A stretch of DNA of 64,000 nt from Alphaproteobacteria bacterium (GCA_002869105.1 PKTP01000005.1:44674-108673), one strand, 5' to 3'. Positions 1-9,556 are shown, numbered from the stretch's first letter. The notes: generated by a model from the letters alone, not told the origin. Program-made: numbers and translations.

Positions 1-315
1 ATAAAAATATATTTTAGGACCTATATTAAGTGTAGAAGAGATTTCTGTCGCAACAAACTCTGACTGAACTTGAATCTTCGTCCTTTTGGTGCTGATCGTT
101 CTAAGTACATAGTTTTTTCCATTGACTGCAATAATTTTCAAACTTGCGCCAGACCCGCCTGCAGAGAGATCACCGATCAATTTATACTCAGGGGTTCCAA
201 AGGCTTTATTTAAATGCTGTTTAAGGACTTTCTCGACTTACGGACTTAAACTTAAATCTTTGCCAATGGCGAACGAAAAGCTAGCGACTAAAAAAAATAA
301 ACTCAAAAATTTCAT
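1..315 (-). pseudogene. secreted small-molecule kinase-like protein, interrupted, 5' part only
   Basis: Reads leftward from ATG at 313-315 behind a good GGGAG ribosome site and runs off the window edge. The first 25 codons encode a signal peptide (hydrophobic FLSLFFLVASFSFA). An in-frame TAA follows at 238-240, after which the same frame stays open to base 1. The downstream part contains LIGDLSAGGSGASLKI followed by GKNYVLRTI. This resembles the glycine-rich loop and the beta-3 segment of aminoglycoside phosphotransferase/choline kinase-like folds, whose usual pattern is LSGG..N..Y then YVLR. Seen: one stop codon, no frame change. Inferred: an exported kinase-fold protein inactivated by a nonsense mutation, or a base-call error. 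The catalytic loop would lie outside the window, so activity and substrate cannot be judged. Confidence 0.55.
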
Positions 316-406
316 ATGATATCTCCCTGATGTTTTCTATTTTAAACAAAAAACATCTTTGCAAGCCAGAAAATATTAAACAATGTCGGAATCCCATAGT
401 TTCCTC

Positions 407-435
407 TTGCCATTTTTAAGGCGAGGCTTTATACA
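407..435 (+). promoter_or_regulatory. sigma70-type promoter of rpmI-rplT
   Basis: TTGCCA at 407-412 and TATACA at 430-435 are separated by exactly 17 bases. Transcription would start near 442, leaving a leader of about 70 bases before rpmI. infC, often upstream of rpmI, is absent here, so the pair needs its own promoter. Confidence 0.5.
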
Positions 436-513
436 AGTGACAAAGTAGCTGGCTCTCATGGACTGCCTCGTTGCTTGAAATATGATTATAAACTTTAAAT
501 TTAAGAGGAAAAA

Positions 514-714
514 ATGTCCAAACTCAAAACTAAAGGCGGCGTTAAAAAACGCTTCCGTTTCACTGCATCTGGCAGAATCAAGTGTGGCCAAGCCGGAAAG
601 CGCCACAACATGCGCAAACGATCAAACAGTATGCTTCGTAAAGCGCGTGGAACAACCATCATGAAAAAGTGCGACGCAAATATCGTCAAAAAATACGCAC
701 CATACAATCGATAA
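514..714 (+). CDS. rpmI: 50S ribosomal protein L35
   Basis: The 66-residue product is a typical L35: it starts MSKLKTKGGVKKRF, is very basic, and contains the conserved GKRHNMRKRS segment. It is a small protein of the large ribosomal subunit. AGAGGA at 504-509 is the ribosome binding site for the ATG at 514. rplT follows after 12 bases, so the two are co-transcribed. In many bacteria L20 represses this operon by binding its leader. The roughly 70-base leader here can draw a short GGC/GCC, AGC/GCT stem, but that resemblance is weak. Confidence 0.97.
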   Translation: MSKLKTKGGVKKRFRFTASGRIKCGQAGKRHNMRKRSNSMLRKARGTTIMKKCDANIVKKYAPYNR

Positions 715-726
715 AAGGAGAGTATC

Positions 727-1083
727 ATGGCCAGAGTTAAACGCGGTGTCACAACACACGCTCGTCATAAAAAAATTATCAAACAAGCCAAAGGGTCAAG
801 AGGCCGTGCTAAAAATTGTTTTAGAATCGCCATTCAGCGCGTTGAAAAAAACTTGCAGTATGCCTACAGAGACCGTCGTAATCGTAAAAGACAATTCCGG
901 GCGTTATGGATTCAAAGAATCAACGCAGCAGCCCGTCTACATGGTTTGAGCTATTCAAGGCTGATCAATGGCATGCTGAAGGCAAACATTGAAATGGATC
1001 GCAAGGTTTTAGCAGATATGGCTGTTGAGGCTCCCCAATCTTTTGCCGCTGTTGTAAAAAAAGCCCAAGAAGCCTTAAAATAA
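727..1083 (+). CDS. rplT: 50S ribosomal protein L20
   Basis: The 118-residue product matches L20 over its full length: [16 protein letters not shown] at the start, the basic [20 protein letters not shown] helix region and the [14 protein letters not shown] C-terminal half. L20 binds 23S rRNA early in 50S assembly and commonly autoregulates rpmI-rplT. AAGGAG ends 7 bases before the ATG. A strong terminator follows at 1109-1146, separating this operon from pheS-pheT. Confidence 0.97.
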   Translation: MARVKRGVTTHARHKKIIKQAKGSRGRAKNCFRIAIQRVEKNLQYAYRDRRNRKRQFRALWIQRINAAARLHGLSYSRLINGMLKANIEMDRKVLADMAVEAPQSFAAVVKKAQEALK

Positions 1084-1108
1084 ACATCAACACTTTTATA
1101 TAAATTTG

Positions 1109-1146
1109 ATAAGGTTTCAGGACGTAACTTGAAACCTTATTTTTTT
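1109..1146 (+). terminator. Rho-independent terminator after rplT
   Basis: ATAAGGTTTCA (1109-1119) and TGAAACCTTAT (1130-1140) form a perfect 11-bp stem with a 10-base loop, followed by a T run at 1140-1146. It lies 14 bases upstream of pheS, so attenuation of pheST is conceivable. No Phe-rich leader peptide precedes it. Confidence 0.85.
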
Positions 1147-1160
1147 AAAGAAACCATGCT

Positions 1161-2243
1161 ATGACCTCGTTTGATCTTAACGCTCAATTACAGTCCATCG
1201 ACCTTATTGCTGACCTCAACGATCTTGAAGCAAAACGTATTGAACTGTTAGGGAAAAATGGGATCCTCACTCAGGAATTAAAAGCTTTATACAAGCTTTC
1301 TATTGAAGAAAAAAAAGATCAAGGGCAACGCCTTAACATCATCAAAAAACAAGTTTCCGATCAACTTCAGACACAAAAAGACAAGCTTGAAAAGCAAGAT
1401 CTCGAACACAGACTTGTTTCAGAGAAAATAGATCTGACCAGGCCAGTTCAACCTTCAACAAATGGAAAAATTCATCCCCTCACACAAACCATTCAAGAGG
1501 TGATTGCTATTTTTGGCCAAATGGGATTTAAGCTTGAAACAGGCCCCGAGATAGAGCGTGACGATTACAACTTTGATTATTTGAATATCCCTCCCGAACA
1601 TCCCGCACGGCAAGATCAAGACACATTCTATATGCCGGACACGGACCAAAGTGAAAAAATGGTTCTCCGCACGCAAACCTCTCCTGTGCAAATTAGAACC
1701 ATGCTCCACCAAGAGCCTCCCATACAAATCATCGTACCTGGACGCACGTTCCGTGCAGACTCCGACCAAACACACACGCCTATGTTTCACCAAGTTGAAG
1801 GGCTCTATATCGATAAAGAAATTCATATGGGTCATTTAAAAGGCTGTTTAGAGGCATTTTTGACCAGCTTTTTTGGCGTTAAAAACTTACCCATTCGCTT
1901 TCGGCCAAGCTATTTCCCTTTCACCGAGCCTTCAGCTGAAGTAGATATTGGGTGCCATCGTGAAGGAGAAACTTTTACCATCGGCGAAGGTCAAGGGTGG
2001 CTTGAGATTCTTGGTTGCGGTATGGTGCATCCACAAGTTCTTAAAAATTGTGGCATTGATCCGAAACAATATCAGGGCTTTGCCTTTGGCATGGGTCTCG
2101 AGCGGATCACGATGTTGAAGTATGGCATTTCAGATCTCAGAACCTTTTTTGAAGGTGATCAAGAATGGATTAATCATTATGGTTTCAAATCCTATGAAAC
2201 CCCCGGAATACTTAACCGATTGCAAGGAGGAATTGGCCGATGA
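1161..2243 (+). CDS. pheS: phenylalanine--tRNA ligase alpha subunit
   Basis: Catalytic subunit of the heterotetrameric class II Phe-tRNA synthetase, 360 residues as expected. Residues about 1-90 form the helical coiled-coil arm that contacts tRNA. Class II motif 2 is visible as FRADSDQTHTPMFHQVEG and motif 3 as GMGLERITMLKYG. The family's FRPSYFPFTEPS stretch is present. The stop overlaps the pheT start as ATGA at 2240-2243, implying translational coupling and equal subunit production. Confidence 0.97.
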   Translation: MTSFDLNAQLQSIDLIADLNDLEAKRIELLGKNGILTQELKALYKLSIEEKKDQGQRLNIIKKQVSDQLQTQKDKLEKQDLEHRLVSEKIDLTRPVQPSTNGKIHPLTQTIQEVIAIFGQMGFKLETGPEIERDDYNFDYLNIPPEHPARQDQDTFYMPDTDQSEKMVLRTQTSPVQIRTMLHQEPPIQIIVPGRTFRADSDQTHTPMFHQVEGLYIDKEIHMGHLKGCLEAFLTSFFGVKNLPIRFRPSYFPFTEPSAEVDIGCHREGETFTIGEGQGWLEILGCGMVHPQVLKNCGIDPKQYQGFAFGMGLERITMLKYGISDLRTFFEGDQEWINHYGFKSYETPGILNRLQGGIGR

Positions 2244-4633
2244 AATTCACCCTGACCTGGTTAAAAAAACACCTTGAAACCAATCATACACTTGAAGAAA
2301 TTTTAGAGGCCCTCACGTCCATTGGACTTGAAGTTGAATCCTGCATAAATCCTTCAGAAGCATTGGATAAATTTGTTGTTGCTGAAATTATTGAAGCATA
2401 CCCACACCCTGATGCTGATCGGCTGCAAGTATGCACAGTGAATGATGGAAGTAAAACGCAGCAAATTGTCTGTGGTGCCCGCAACGCCTGTAGTGGGCTC
2501 AAGGTCGCCCTTGCCTTACCAAATGCCATTGTACCAGCCAACCAAATGAAAATTCAAGCAGGTAAAATCAGAGGCGTTGAAAGTCATGGGATGCTTTGCT
2601 CAGCTGATGAACTGGGGTTAAGTCGGGATCGCGCCGAGGGAATTTTAGAATTAGAAAATACCTCAATTCCTGGCACACCATTAGCCCAGCATCTGAATCT
2701 AGACGATCCCATTATTGATGTTGCCATCACCCCCAACAGAGCCGATTGTTTTAGCGTGCGGGGGATTGCAAGAGACCTCGCTGTCAAAGGGCTTGGAACT
2801 CTTAAGCCTTTGGAGATGCCGGAAGTCAAAGGCTCTTTTCAAAGTCAAATCAAAGTCAGTATTCATCATTCTATTTGCCCACACTATCTTGGTCGTGAAA
2901 TTTCTGGCATTAAAAACAAGGAATCTCCCCCAGAGATTCAACGCCTTTTGCGGGCCATTGATATTGAGCCCATCTCAGCTGTCGTTGATTTCACAAACTT
3001 TATAACCCATGATATTGGCCGCCCTGCTCATGCTTATGATGCTGAAACGATATCAGGTCCCATATCTATCCGGCATGCAGAAAAATCAGAGCGATTTACA
3101 GCCTTAAATCACACACAATATACGCTTTCAGAAGAAGATTTTGTGCTTGCTGACGATCAAAAAAGCATAGCTCTTCCAGGTATTATTGGCGGTGAGAATA
3201 CGGGATGTAGCAACACCACTCAACGCATTTTCTTGGAAGTGGCCTACTTTGATCCGACTGAGGTTGCAAAGATGGGGCAGCGCCATCATATTCATACTGA
3301 CTGTCGCACACGCATGGAGCGAGGGCTAGACACCCACGGGTGTGCTTTCGGAATGACCTACTTAACACACCTCATTCGACAGCATTGTGGTGGGGAAGTC
3401 AGTGAAATAATCGCTGTTGGCACGCCCCCAAAAGACGCGGATCAAATATCATTAGCCCCCTCCAGTATTTCAAAGCGGCTTGGAATTTCTATTGATCTCA
3501 AAACCAGCACCGCCATTCTTAAAAAGTTAGGAATGGAAGTTAAGACTGATGGCAAGGGTGAAAAATTAATAGTTCAACCTCCCTCTTGGCGTCCAGATAT
3601 ACGCATTGAAGAAGATTTAATAGAAGAGATCGCTCGCATTTATGGTTATGAGAAAATCGAAAAAGCTCCCCTTCCTTCTGTGAGCCAAGCTCCAAGCTTG
3701 AACATTCAACAACAAAAATACTTTCAGCTCACCCATTTTCTACCAACCCGCGGCTTTGATGAAACAGTTTCATGGTCCATGATCCCAGGACCTGTTGCGA
3801 AGCTATTTGACCAAAACAACCCGCAGTTAAAGATTAAAAACCCCATCAGCGCAGATTTGGAATGGATGCGACCCTCTCTTCTCTGTCAAATGCTTAATGC
3901 TCTGGAAAAAAATCTCAATAAAGGTCATCAACGTATGAACGTTTTTGAGTCTGGTCATGTTTATCATGGTCTCAAGCCTGAAGATCAACCTCTTCATATC
4001 GCAGGCATACGCTTTGGTTCAGCCTCTCCTATGGATTGGCGTCAAGCCTCAGTAAAAGCTGATGTTTACAGCGTGAAAGAAGATGCATTTTCATGTCTTA
4101 ATGTTCTCGGCCTCACTACGACTAAAATTCAACTTTCTACCAATGACCTTCCCTGTTGGTATCATCCAGGTCGCTCAGCCCTCCTCATGCTTGGCCCCAA
4201 AATATGCCTTGGACATTTTGGTGAAATCCATCCACAAACACTCAAACACTTCAACCTCTCACAGCCTGCATATGCATTTGAACTAAATCTAGACGCCCTG
4301 CCAACGTTTAAAGAAAAGACAGTCAATAAAGGACCAGCAAACATCTCTAAATTTCAATCTTTCAGCCGTGACTTTTCATTTTTGGTTGATAAAACCGTTG
4401 AGTTGGGCCCGCTTGCATTGGCTATGGCGAAAGCAGATCCAAAACTCATCAAAGACGTATCTTTGTTTGATATATATGAGGGGAAGAGCGTTCCAGAAGG
4501 TAAAATGTCCATAACCTTTCGGCTAACCGTTCAACCCATTACTCACACACTGAACGAAAAAGAAATCCTCCATCTATATGACAAAGCCATTGCTTTAACA
4601 ACAGCCATTCAAGGAGTTGAATTTAGACTATGA
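2240..4633 (+). CDS. pheT: phenylalanine--tRNA ligase beta subunit
   Basis: 797 residues, the usual length for the non-catalytic beta subunit. In order: an N-terminal tRNA-binding OB fold (about 40-150, with [19 protein letters not shown]), the B3/B4 editing domain that hydrolyses Tyr-tRNA(Phe), the B5 domain (about 400-480), and the C-terminal ferredoxin-like anticodon-binding domain (about 700-797, [10 protein letters not shown] onwards). It overlaps pheS by 4 bases and lepA by 4 bases (ATGA at 4630-4633). No lesions are seen. Confidence 0.97.
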   Translation: MKFTLTWLKKHLETNHTLEEILEALTSIGLEVESCINPSEALDKFVVAEIIEAYPHPDADRLQVCTVNDGSKTQQIVCGARNACSGLKVALALPNAIVPANQMKIQAGKIRGVESHGMLCSADELGLSRDRAEGILELENTSIPGTPLAQHLNLDDPIIDVAITPNRADCFSVRGIARDLAVKGLGTLKPLEMPEVKGSFQSQIKVSIHHSICPHYLGREISGIKNKESPPEIQRLLRAIDIEPISAVVDFTNFITHDIGRPAHAYDAETISGPISIRHAEKSERFTALNHTQYTLSEEDFVLADDQKSIALPGIIGGENTGCSNTTQRIFLEVAYFDPTEVAKMGQRHHIHTDCRTRMERGLDTHGCAFGMTYLTHLIRQHCGGEVSEIIAVGTPPKDADQISLAPSSISKRLGISIDLKTSTAILKKLGMEVKTDGKGEKLIVQPPSWRPDIRIEEDLIEEIARIYGYEKIEKAPLPSVSQAPSLNIQQQKYFQLTHFLPTRGFDETVSWSMIPGPVAKLFDQNNPQLKIKNPISADLEWMRPSLLCQMLNALEKNLNKGHQRMNVFESGHVYHGLKPEDQPLHIAGIRFGSASPMDWRQASVKADVYSVKEDAFSCLNVLGLTTTKIQLSTNDLPCWYHPGRSALLMLGPKICLGHFGEIHPQTLKHFNLSQPAYAFELNLDALPTFKEKTVNKGPANISKFQSFSRDFSFLVDKTVELGPLALAMAKADPKLIKDVSLFDIYEGKSVPEGKMSITFRLTVQPITHTLNEKEILHLYDKAIALTTAIQGVEFRL

Positions 4634-6447
4634 CAACACCTTATTCACCAGATTACATTCGTAACTTTGCCATCATTGCCCATATTGATCATGGTAAATC
4701 AACCTTAGCTGATCGTCTTATTCAAGCCTGTGAGGGGCTCACAATCAGGGAACTGAAGGACCAAGTCCTTGATTCCATGGATATTGAACGGGAACGGGGC
4801 ATCACTATTAAAGCACAAACGGTGTGCCTAAAGTACAAAGCTAAAGATGGTCACACCTATACCCTGAACCTTATGGATACGCCTGGACATGTTGATTTTT
4901 CTTACGAAGTCAGTCGCTGCCTCTCTTCGTGTGAGGGGTCTCTCCTAGTGGTGGATGCTAGTCAAGGTGTTGAAGCGCAGACTCTTGCCAACGTCTATCA
5001 AGCCATTGAGCATAACCATGAAATCATTCCTGTTTTAAATAAGATTGATTTGCCCGCCGCGGAACCAGATCGGGTTAAACAGCAAATTGAGGATGTCATT
5101 GGGATTGATACCAGTGATAGTATTGAAATTTCAGCAAAAACGGGTCTGGGTATCACAGATGTTTTAGAAGCAATTGTCACACGCCTACCGGCGCCCAAAG
5201 CAGCTGATCCAAAAGCCCCTCTTCAGGCCCTTTTAATAGATAGCTGGTATGATACATATCTTGGCGTTATTACTCTTGTACGTATTTTTGCTGGCACGCT
5301 TGCCAAAGGGCAACGTATTAAAATGATGGCAACACGCGGCGAATATCAAGTAGAGGGTGTTGGCGTTTTTACGCCCAAAAAAGTTGAGATGTCAGAACTC
5401 AAACCTGGTGAAATTGGCTTTTTAAATGCTAGCATTAAACAAGTCGCTGATTGCCAAATTGGGGATACAATTTTTGACATTCAGCATCCGATTGATAAAG
5501 CGTTGCCTGGTTTCAAGCCAAGCATTCCTGTTGTCTTCTGCGGGCTCTTTCCATCCGACGCTGCCCAATTCGATGATTTAAAGAACGCTCTAGCAAAACT
5601 ACGCCTGAATGATGCCAGCTTTTATTTTGAGCCTGAATCTTCCGCAGCTCTTGGTTTTGGGTTTCGTTGTGGATTTCTAGGACTGTTACACCTGGAAATT
5701 GTTCAAGAACGTCTCGAGCGTGAATTTGATTTAGACCTCGTCACCACAGCTCCTAGCGTGGTCTATAGGATTTATTTACGGAATGGCCAAAACATTGAGC
5801 TGCACAATCCTGCTGATTTTCCAGATATCATGAAAATTGATTATCTTGAAGAGCCTTGGATTGAAGCAACCATTATGGTTCCAGATGAGTTTTTAGGGCC
5901 TGTTTTAGCCCTGTGCACAGAACGGCGCGGTGAACAAACGCAACTTACCTACGTCGGCAATCGTGCCATGGTTGTTTATAAACTCCCTCTCAATGAGATT
6001 GTTTTTGATTTCTATGACCGCCTCAAATCAATTACTCGCGGATATGCCAGTTTTGACTATCAAATCGAAAATTATCGGCGCAGTGATTTAGTTAAAGTTT
6101 CTATTATGATCAACAGCGAACCTGTTGATTCCCTCTCACTAATTGTGCATCGAAGCCAAGCTGAGTATCGTGGACGCCTTCTTTGCACACGCTTAAGAGC
6201 ACTCATTCCCAGGCAACTTTTCAAAATTGCTATTCAAGCAGCCATTGGGGGTAAAATCATCGCAAGAGAAACCGTTTCAGCCATGCGCAAGGATGTAACA
6301 GCTAAATGTTATGGCGGCGATGTATCCCGTAAACGAAAGCTGCTCGATAAGCAGAAAAAAGGGAAAAAGCGGATGCGCAACATTGGCAATGTTGAAGTGC
6401 CACAGAGCGCTTTTATTGCTGCCCTTAAAATGGGGGATGACGATTAA
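4630..6447 (+). CDS. lepA: elongation factor 4 (back-translocating GTPase LepA)
   Basis: 605 residues. The N-terminal GTPase domain shows AHIDHGKST (P loop), ERERGITI (switch I), DTPGHVDF and NKIDLP. EF-Tu-like domain 2, EF-G-like domains III and V and the LepA-specific C-terminal domain ([19 protein letters not shown]) follow. LepA acts on translating or assembling ribosomes under ionic stress. It is the last gene of pheS-pheT-lepA, joined by an ATGA overlap. The reading frame is intact. Confidence 0.97.
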   Translation: MTTPYSPDYIRNFAIIAHIDHGKSTLADRLIQACEGLTIRELKDQVLDSMDIERERGITIKAQTVCLKYKAKDGHTYTLNLMDTPGHVDFSYEVSRCLSSCEGSLLVVDASQGVEAQTLANVYQAIEHNHEIIPVLNKIDLPAAEPDRVKQQIEDVIGIDTSDSIEISAKTGLGITDVLEAIVTRLPAPKAADPKAPLQALLIDSWYDTYLGVITLVRIFAGTLAKGQRIKMMATRGEYQVEGVGVFTPKKVEMSELKPGEIGFLNASIKQVADCQIGDTIFDIQHPIDKALPGFKPSIPVVFCGLFPSDAAQFDDLKNALAKLRLNDASFYFEPESSAALGFGFRCGFLGLLHLEIVQERLEREFDLDLVTTAPSVVYRIYLRNGQNIELHNPADFPDIMKIDYLEEPWIEATIMVPDEFLGPVLALCTERRGEQTQLTYVGNRAMVVYKLPLNEIVFDFYDRLKSITRGYASFDYQIENYRRSDLVKVSIMINSEPVDSLSLIVHRSQAEYRGRLLCTRLRALIPRQLFKIAIQAAIGGKIIARETVSAMRKDVTAKCYGGDVSRKRKLLDKQKKGKKRMRNIGNVEVPQSAFIAALKMGDDD

Positions 6448-6467
6448 AAAAAACTGCTCAGTAGTTT
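6446..6467 (-). terminator. weak Rho-independent terminator after the metallothionein-like gene
   Basis: On the minus strand AAACT and AGTTT pair around a short, mismatched CTGAGCAG centre and are followed by a run of eight T. The short stem makes it weak. It sits between the converging lepA and cysteine-rich genes. Confidence 0.4.
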
Positions 6468-6472
6468 AGCTT

Positions 6473-6577
6473 CTAACAGCAGTCACATCCACAATTTGAT
6501 CCTTGGCACTGACAAGAATTTTTAGTGCATCCACAAGTTGTGCACGAACAGTTTTTGCAAGAGCATTGATTATTCAT
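6473..6577 (-). CDS. small cysteine-rich metallothionein-like protein
   Basis: A 34-codon gene starting at ATG 6575-6577, with GGAGGT (6585-6590) at ideal spacing, and ending in TAG. Twelve of 34 residues are cysteine, at positions 5, 7, 10, 12, 15, 17, 22, 24, 29, 31, 33 and 34. The first six follow a regular CxC-xx-CxC-xx-CxC rhythm. There are no aromatic residues and no histidine. This composition is the hallmark of metallothioneins, which chelate Zn, Cu or Cd as thiolate clusters. Family assignment rests on composition alone, since small metallothioneins diverge too fast for motif identification. No signal peptide, so probably cytosolic. The strong ribosome site argues against chance. Confidence 0.75.
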   Translation of the reverse strand: MNNQCSCKNCSCTTCGCTKNSCQCQGSNCGCDCC

Positions 6578-6682
6578 CTTTATTACCTCCGTTTTAGTTA
6601 TTAATCCCTAGATGATTGATAAAGGGGATTCGCCTGTAACTTTCCTATGGACACCGGCTCTTTCAAATCTTTGGAAAGCATT

Positions 6683-7282
6683 TCACTTAATTTTCTCAAT
6701 AATAATGTCTGAACGGCAACTGCCCTGTGACATATTAAAAGCCGCAAGGGCAATTTTATCTGCTTTTTTGGCTGGTAGGCGAACAAGGTGCATCATGATT
6801 TCCATACGATAGGTACTTGGAACAAAGATAGCGAGTCTAATAAAATGATGTCTCAAATTATAGAGGGCATCACCATTTTTTTTCTTTGATAATCCCTTTA
6901 GAAATTTTTTTTGATGGATATCAACAAGTGCAGCTATTTTGTTACAATCTTTTTTGATCAAATCGTAGCAGTATTGAAATATTTCCATTTTTGTTTTGCC
7001 TGAAAAAAAATGATTTTCTAGATCTTTCATAGATTGAAACTTTTTTCCTCGACTTAAACAGTCATCATTTTTAATTAAATTAGGTGAAGATATTGAGCTG
7101 AAACTTGAAGATGTCTTTCTGTCATAGTCGTCAGCAGGTTTTTCTAAACTTTTAAAATCAGACTTCTTAGAAGAGGCGCTTGAGGGGCCTACTTTTGACC
7201 GGAATCGGTGTGTTTTTTCAGCTTGAGCCGCCCCAGACTGAGTAATAATAACAAAAAATAAAACAAATGAACGCAGCATCAT
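6683..7282 (-). CDS. exported hypothetical protein
   Basis: 199 residues that I do not recognise. An N-terminal signal peptide (LRSFVLFFVIITQSGAAQA) predicts export. Residues about 25-75 are rich in Ser and Lys and probably disordered. The rest looks helical, with four cysteines (CLSRG, QYCYD, KDCNK, GSCRS) that could form disulfides outside the cytoplasm. GGGAG precedes the tandem ATG codons at 7282 and 7279; the second has better spacing. A perfect palindrome lies about 13 bases upstream. It reads toward the metallothionein-like gene and may be co-transcribed with it. Confidence 0.7.
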   Translation of the reverse strand: MMLRSFVLFFVIITQSGAAQAEKTHRFRSKVGPSSASSKKSDFKSLEKPADDYDRKTSSSFSSISSPNLIKNDDCLSRGKKFQSMKDLENHFFSGKTKMEIFQYCYDLIKKDCNKIAALVDIHQKKFLKGLSKKKNGDALYNLRHHFIRLAIFVPSTYRMEIMMHLVRLPAKKADKIALAAFNMSQGSCRSDIIIEKIK

Positions 7283-7294
7283 TAACTCCCTGTC

Positions 7295-7309
7295 TATACA
7301 CAGTGTATA
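7295..7309. promoter_or_regulatory. perfect palindrome, possible operator of the exported orphan
   Basis: TATACAC-A-GTGTATA is a 7+1+7 inverted repeat lying between the orphan's probable promoter and its ribosome site. A TATAGA-like -10 on the minus strand overlaps it. Such position and symmetry suit a dimeric repressor, but no regulator is identified. Confidence 0.35.
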
Positions 7310-7363
7310 TTGAGCGAATAATTAATACAAGTATCTGAGAAATAGCTGGGATAAATAATTTTT

Positions 7364-7449
7364 TGGTGCCCCCAGGGAGACTCGAACTCCCACGCCCGAA
7401 GGACAGCAGATTTTGAGTCTGCCACGTCTACCAATTCCGCCACAGGGGC
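7364..7449 (-). tRNA. tRNA-Leu (anticodon CAA)
   Basis: Reading on the minus strand from 7449: acceptor GCCCCTG pairs with TGGGGGC at the 3' end, with discriminator A and an encoded CCA at 7364-7366. The D loop holds AATTGGTAGA. The anticodon stem GCAGA/TCTGC encloses loop CTCAAAA, giving CAA. A long class II variable arm (TGTCCTTCGGGCG) and the GTTCGAGTC T loop confirm leucine. It has its own promoter at 7464-7491. Confidence 0.96.
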
Positions 7450-7463
7450 GCACCATTAGTTGC

Positions 7464-7491
7464 ACTATACTCAATCTTGCATAAAGATCAA
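7464..7491 (-). promoter_or_regulatory. promoter of tRNA-Leu(CAA)
   Basis: On the minus strand TTGATC (7486-7491), a 16-base spacer and TATAGT (7464-7469). The predicted start lies about 8 bases before the tRNA 5' end. Confidence 0.6.
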
Positions 7492-7542
7492 TACAGATTT
7501 ATAGTCCTGGATAACCTTATAAAAATTTGTTACATAAAATTC

Positions 7543-8538
7543 ATGAAAAAAATTATCTCTGGCATACAACCCACTGGCAACATGCACCTTGGAAATTATT
7601 TAGGTGCTATTAAAAACTGGGTCCCTCTTCAGGATGGAAATGAATGTTTATTTTGTCTAGTAAGCCTACACGCCCTTACAACGCAACCTGACCCAAAAAG
7701 CTTGAATGATAGCATCTTCTCAGGAGCGGCTTTATACCTTGCGGCGGGGATTGACCCTAAAACATCCTCTATTTTTATCCAAAGCCAGGTTCCTGCTCAT
7801 AGTGAACTGATGTGGCTTCTCAGCTGCTATACCCCCATGGGCTGGCTTAATCGCATGACACAATTTAAAGAAAAATCTGGTAAAAACAAAGATAAAGCGG
7901 TTTTGGGTCTTTACTCTTATCCTGTTTTGATGGCAGCTGATATTTTACTTTATCAAACAACGCATGTTCCTGTTGGTGATGATCAAAAGCAACACATAGA
8001 AGTAACACGTGATCTAGCGATCGCCCTGAATCAACGATTCAACCAAGATCTTTTTACCATCCCTAAACCTCTCATTCAAAATACTGGCTGTCGTATCATG
8101 AGTTTACGAGATGGAACTAAAAAGATGAGCAAGTCAGATCCATCAGACATGAGCCGCATTGGCATCTTTGATACACCGGAGATGATTGTAGAAAAGTTTA
8201 AAAAGTCCAAAACAGACAGCGGTGATTTTCCGGCGCGTGATGAAGATTTATCTGAACGCCCGGATATCAAAAACCTGATTCAAATATACAGCGTTTTGTC
8301 TGGCGACTCCTCGGAAAATATTTGTGACAATTATCAAAATAAAGGTTTTGCCCTTTTCAAAAAAGATCTTGCTGAAATATGCATTGATCACCTCGATCCC
8401 ATTCGGAAGCGCTATCTGCAACTGACCAATCAATCCGATTACGTGTTAGATGTTTTGAGGCAAGGGCAGGAAAAAGCCAATTCCATTGCAGAAAAAACCC
8501 TAAAAAATGTTAAAAAAACCCTTGGGCTTCCCTTGTAA
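7543..8538 (+). CDS. trpS: tryptophan--tRNA ligase
   Basis: Class I synthetase that charges tRNA(Trp). The start at 7543 (MKKIISGIQPTG) gives 331 residues, the family's usual length; an earlier in-frame ATG at 7477 would add 22 residues that do not look like TrpRS. The HIGH-type motif is PTGNMHLGNYLG and the second signature is KKMSKS. Typical DILLYQTTHVPVGDDQKQH is present. Divergent from tRNA-Leu(CAA). Confidence 0.96.
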   Translation: MKKIISGIQPTGNMHLGNYLGAIKNWVPLQDGNECLFCLVSLHALTTQPDPKSLNDSIFSGAALYLAAGIDPKTSSIFIQSQVPAHSELMWLLSCYTPMGWLNRMTQFKEKSGKNKDKAVLGLYSYPVLMAADILLYQTTHVPVGDDQKQHIEVTRDLAIALNQRFNQDLFTIPKPLIQNTGCRIMSLRDGTKKMSKSDPSDMSRIGIFDTPEMIVEKFKKSKTDSGDFPARDEDLSERPDIKNLIQIYSVLSGDSSENICDNYQNKGFALFKKDLAEICIDHLDPIRKRYLQLTNQSDYVLDVLRQGQEKANSIAEKTLKNVKKTLGLPL

Positions 8539-8540
8539 TT

Positions 8541-9437
8541 TTAACCCATCTTCGCTTTTTTTCTCGGTCTATCAAAACGGATGAGTAAAAGATTAGAGAC
8601 AAGGATCAAAAGTGCCCCAAACAGTGTTTCAAAAATAGGTATTTCCATAAAAAATACCATCCCAGCAAAAATATTTAAAGGAAACCGAGCAAATTTGAAG
8701 GGGGCAATGAAAGACGTCTCGGCCTTAGTGTAGGCTTCAATGAGAGCCATCTGCGTTAAGATATAAAACAACCCCACCAATACAATCCGTAGAGTATCCG
8801 AAAGCTCTGGCCACTGCCAATACCACAAGGCCAATGGCGCCGAGAATAGACACATAAAAAGCATAAGGTAAAATAAAGTTGTCAGAGAAGAGTCTGATTT
8901 TGAAATGGTTTTAATAATAAGTGAGGATCCCGAAAATAACATCGCAGAAATAAGTGGGAAAACAATATAAATAAGGTGATCAATTTGAGTGTTTAGCGGG
9001 TTTAAGATAATCAAAACTCCCACAAAACCAATAACCAAGCTTAGAAAAACAGGCCATCTAAAGCGCTCTTTATATAAAAGCCACCCCCCTAGTGACGTAA
9101 AAAGAGCACTGGTGAGCGATAAGGATGCTGATTGCGCCAAAGGCAAGTAAAGTAAAGCCCCTATCCAAAAAAAATTTCCCAAAACACCAAAGATAGATTT
9201 TATAAGATGAAATTTTAATATCCTTGTTTTTGTAATGATTGTTATTGAGCGCATATAAACGATGGATAAGACCATAAGTCCAACAGCTGTTTTCAGAAAA
9301 ACCAATTCAAACACAGAGAGTTTAACTGACATACCATGGATAAAACTGTTAGAAAGCGCCGCTAACAAACCCGATGCAATGATTAAAAGAGATCCATAGA
9401 TATTAGGAGATATCAACTTCTGAATTTTGCCAATCAC
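8541..9437 (-). CDS. EamA/DMT-family permease
   Basis: About 298 residues with ten predicted membrane segments arranged as two EamA repeats, typical of drug/metabolite transporters such as RhaT- or S-adenosylmethionine-carrier-like proteins. I chose GTG at 9437 because AAGGTG sits 7 bases upstream; the longer frame to 9503 would need a TTG without a ribosome site. The substrate cannot be inferred. It converges on trpS with only 2 bases between the stops. Intracellular alphaproteobacteria often use this family to import host metabolites. Confidence 0.85.
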   Translation of the reverse strand: MIGKIQKLISPNIYGSLLIIASGLLAALSNSFIHGMSVKLSVFELVFLKTAVGLMVLSIVYMRSITIITKTRILKFHLIKSIFGVLGNFFWIGALLYLPLAQSASLSLTSALFTSLGGWLLYKERFRWPVFLSLVIGFVGVLIILNPLNTQIDHLIYIVFPLISAMLFSGSSLIIKTISKSDSSLTTLFYLMLFMCLFSAPLALWYWQWPELSDTLRIVLVGLFYILTQMALIEAYTKAETSFIAPFKFARFPLNIFAGMVFFMEIPIFETLFGALLILVSNLLLIRFDRPRKKAKMG

Positions 9438-9527
9438 AGTTTCACCTTGGGTTAAGCATATATAAATTGAACGCAAAGAGAACTTTATGATACCGCATTT
9501 CAAACGAACTTCCAGCTCATATTTTTA

Positions 9528-9556
9528 TTGCAAGTGTGGGCTTGTTGGGCTAGTTT
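9528..9556 (+). promoter_or_regulatory. probable promoter of tRNA-Leu(UAA)
   Basis: TTGCAA (9528-9533), a 17-base spacer and TAGTTT (9551-9556). Transcription would start a few bases before the tRNA. The -10 is a weak match. Confidence 0.35.

Noticed and set aside
122..319. 65-codon plus-strand frame at the left edge
   Set aside because: It is antisense to the signal-peptide kinase-like gene, which has a good ribosome site and recognisable motifs; the plus frame has neither.
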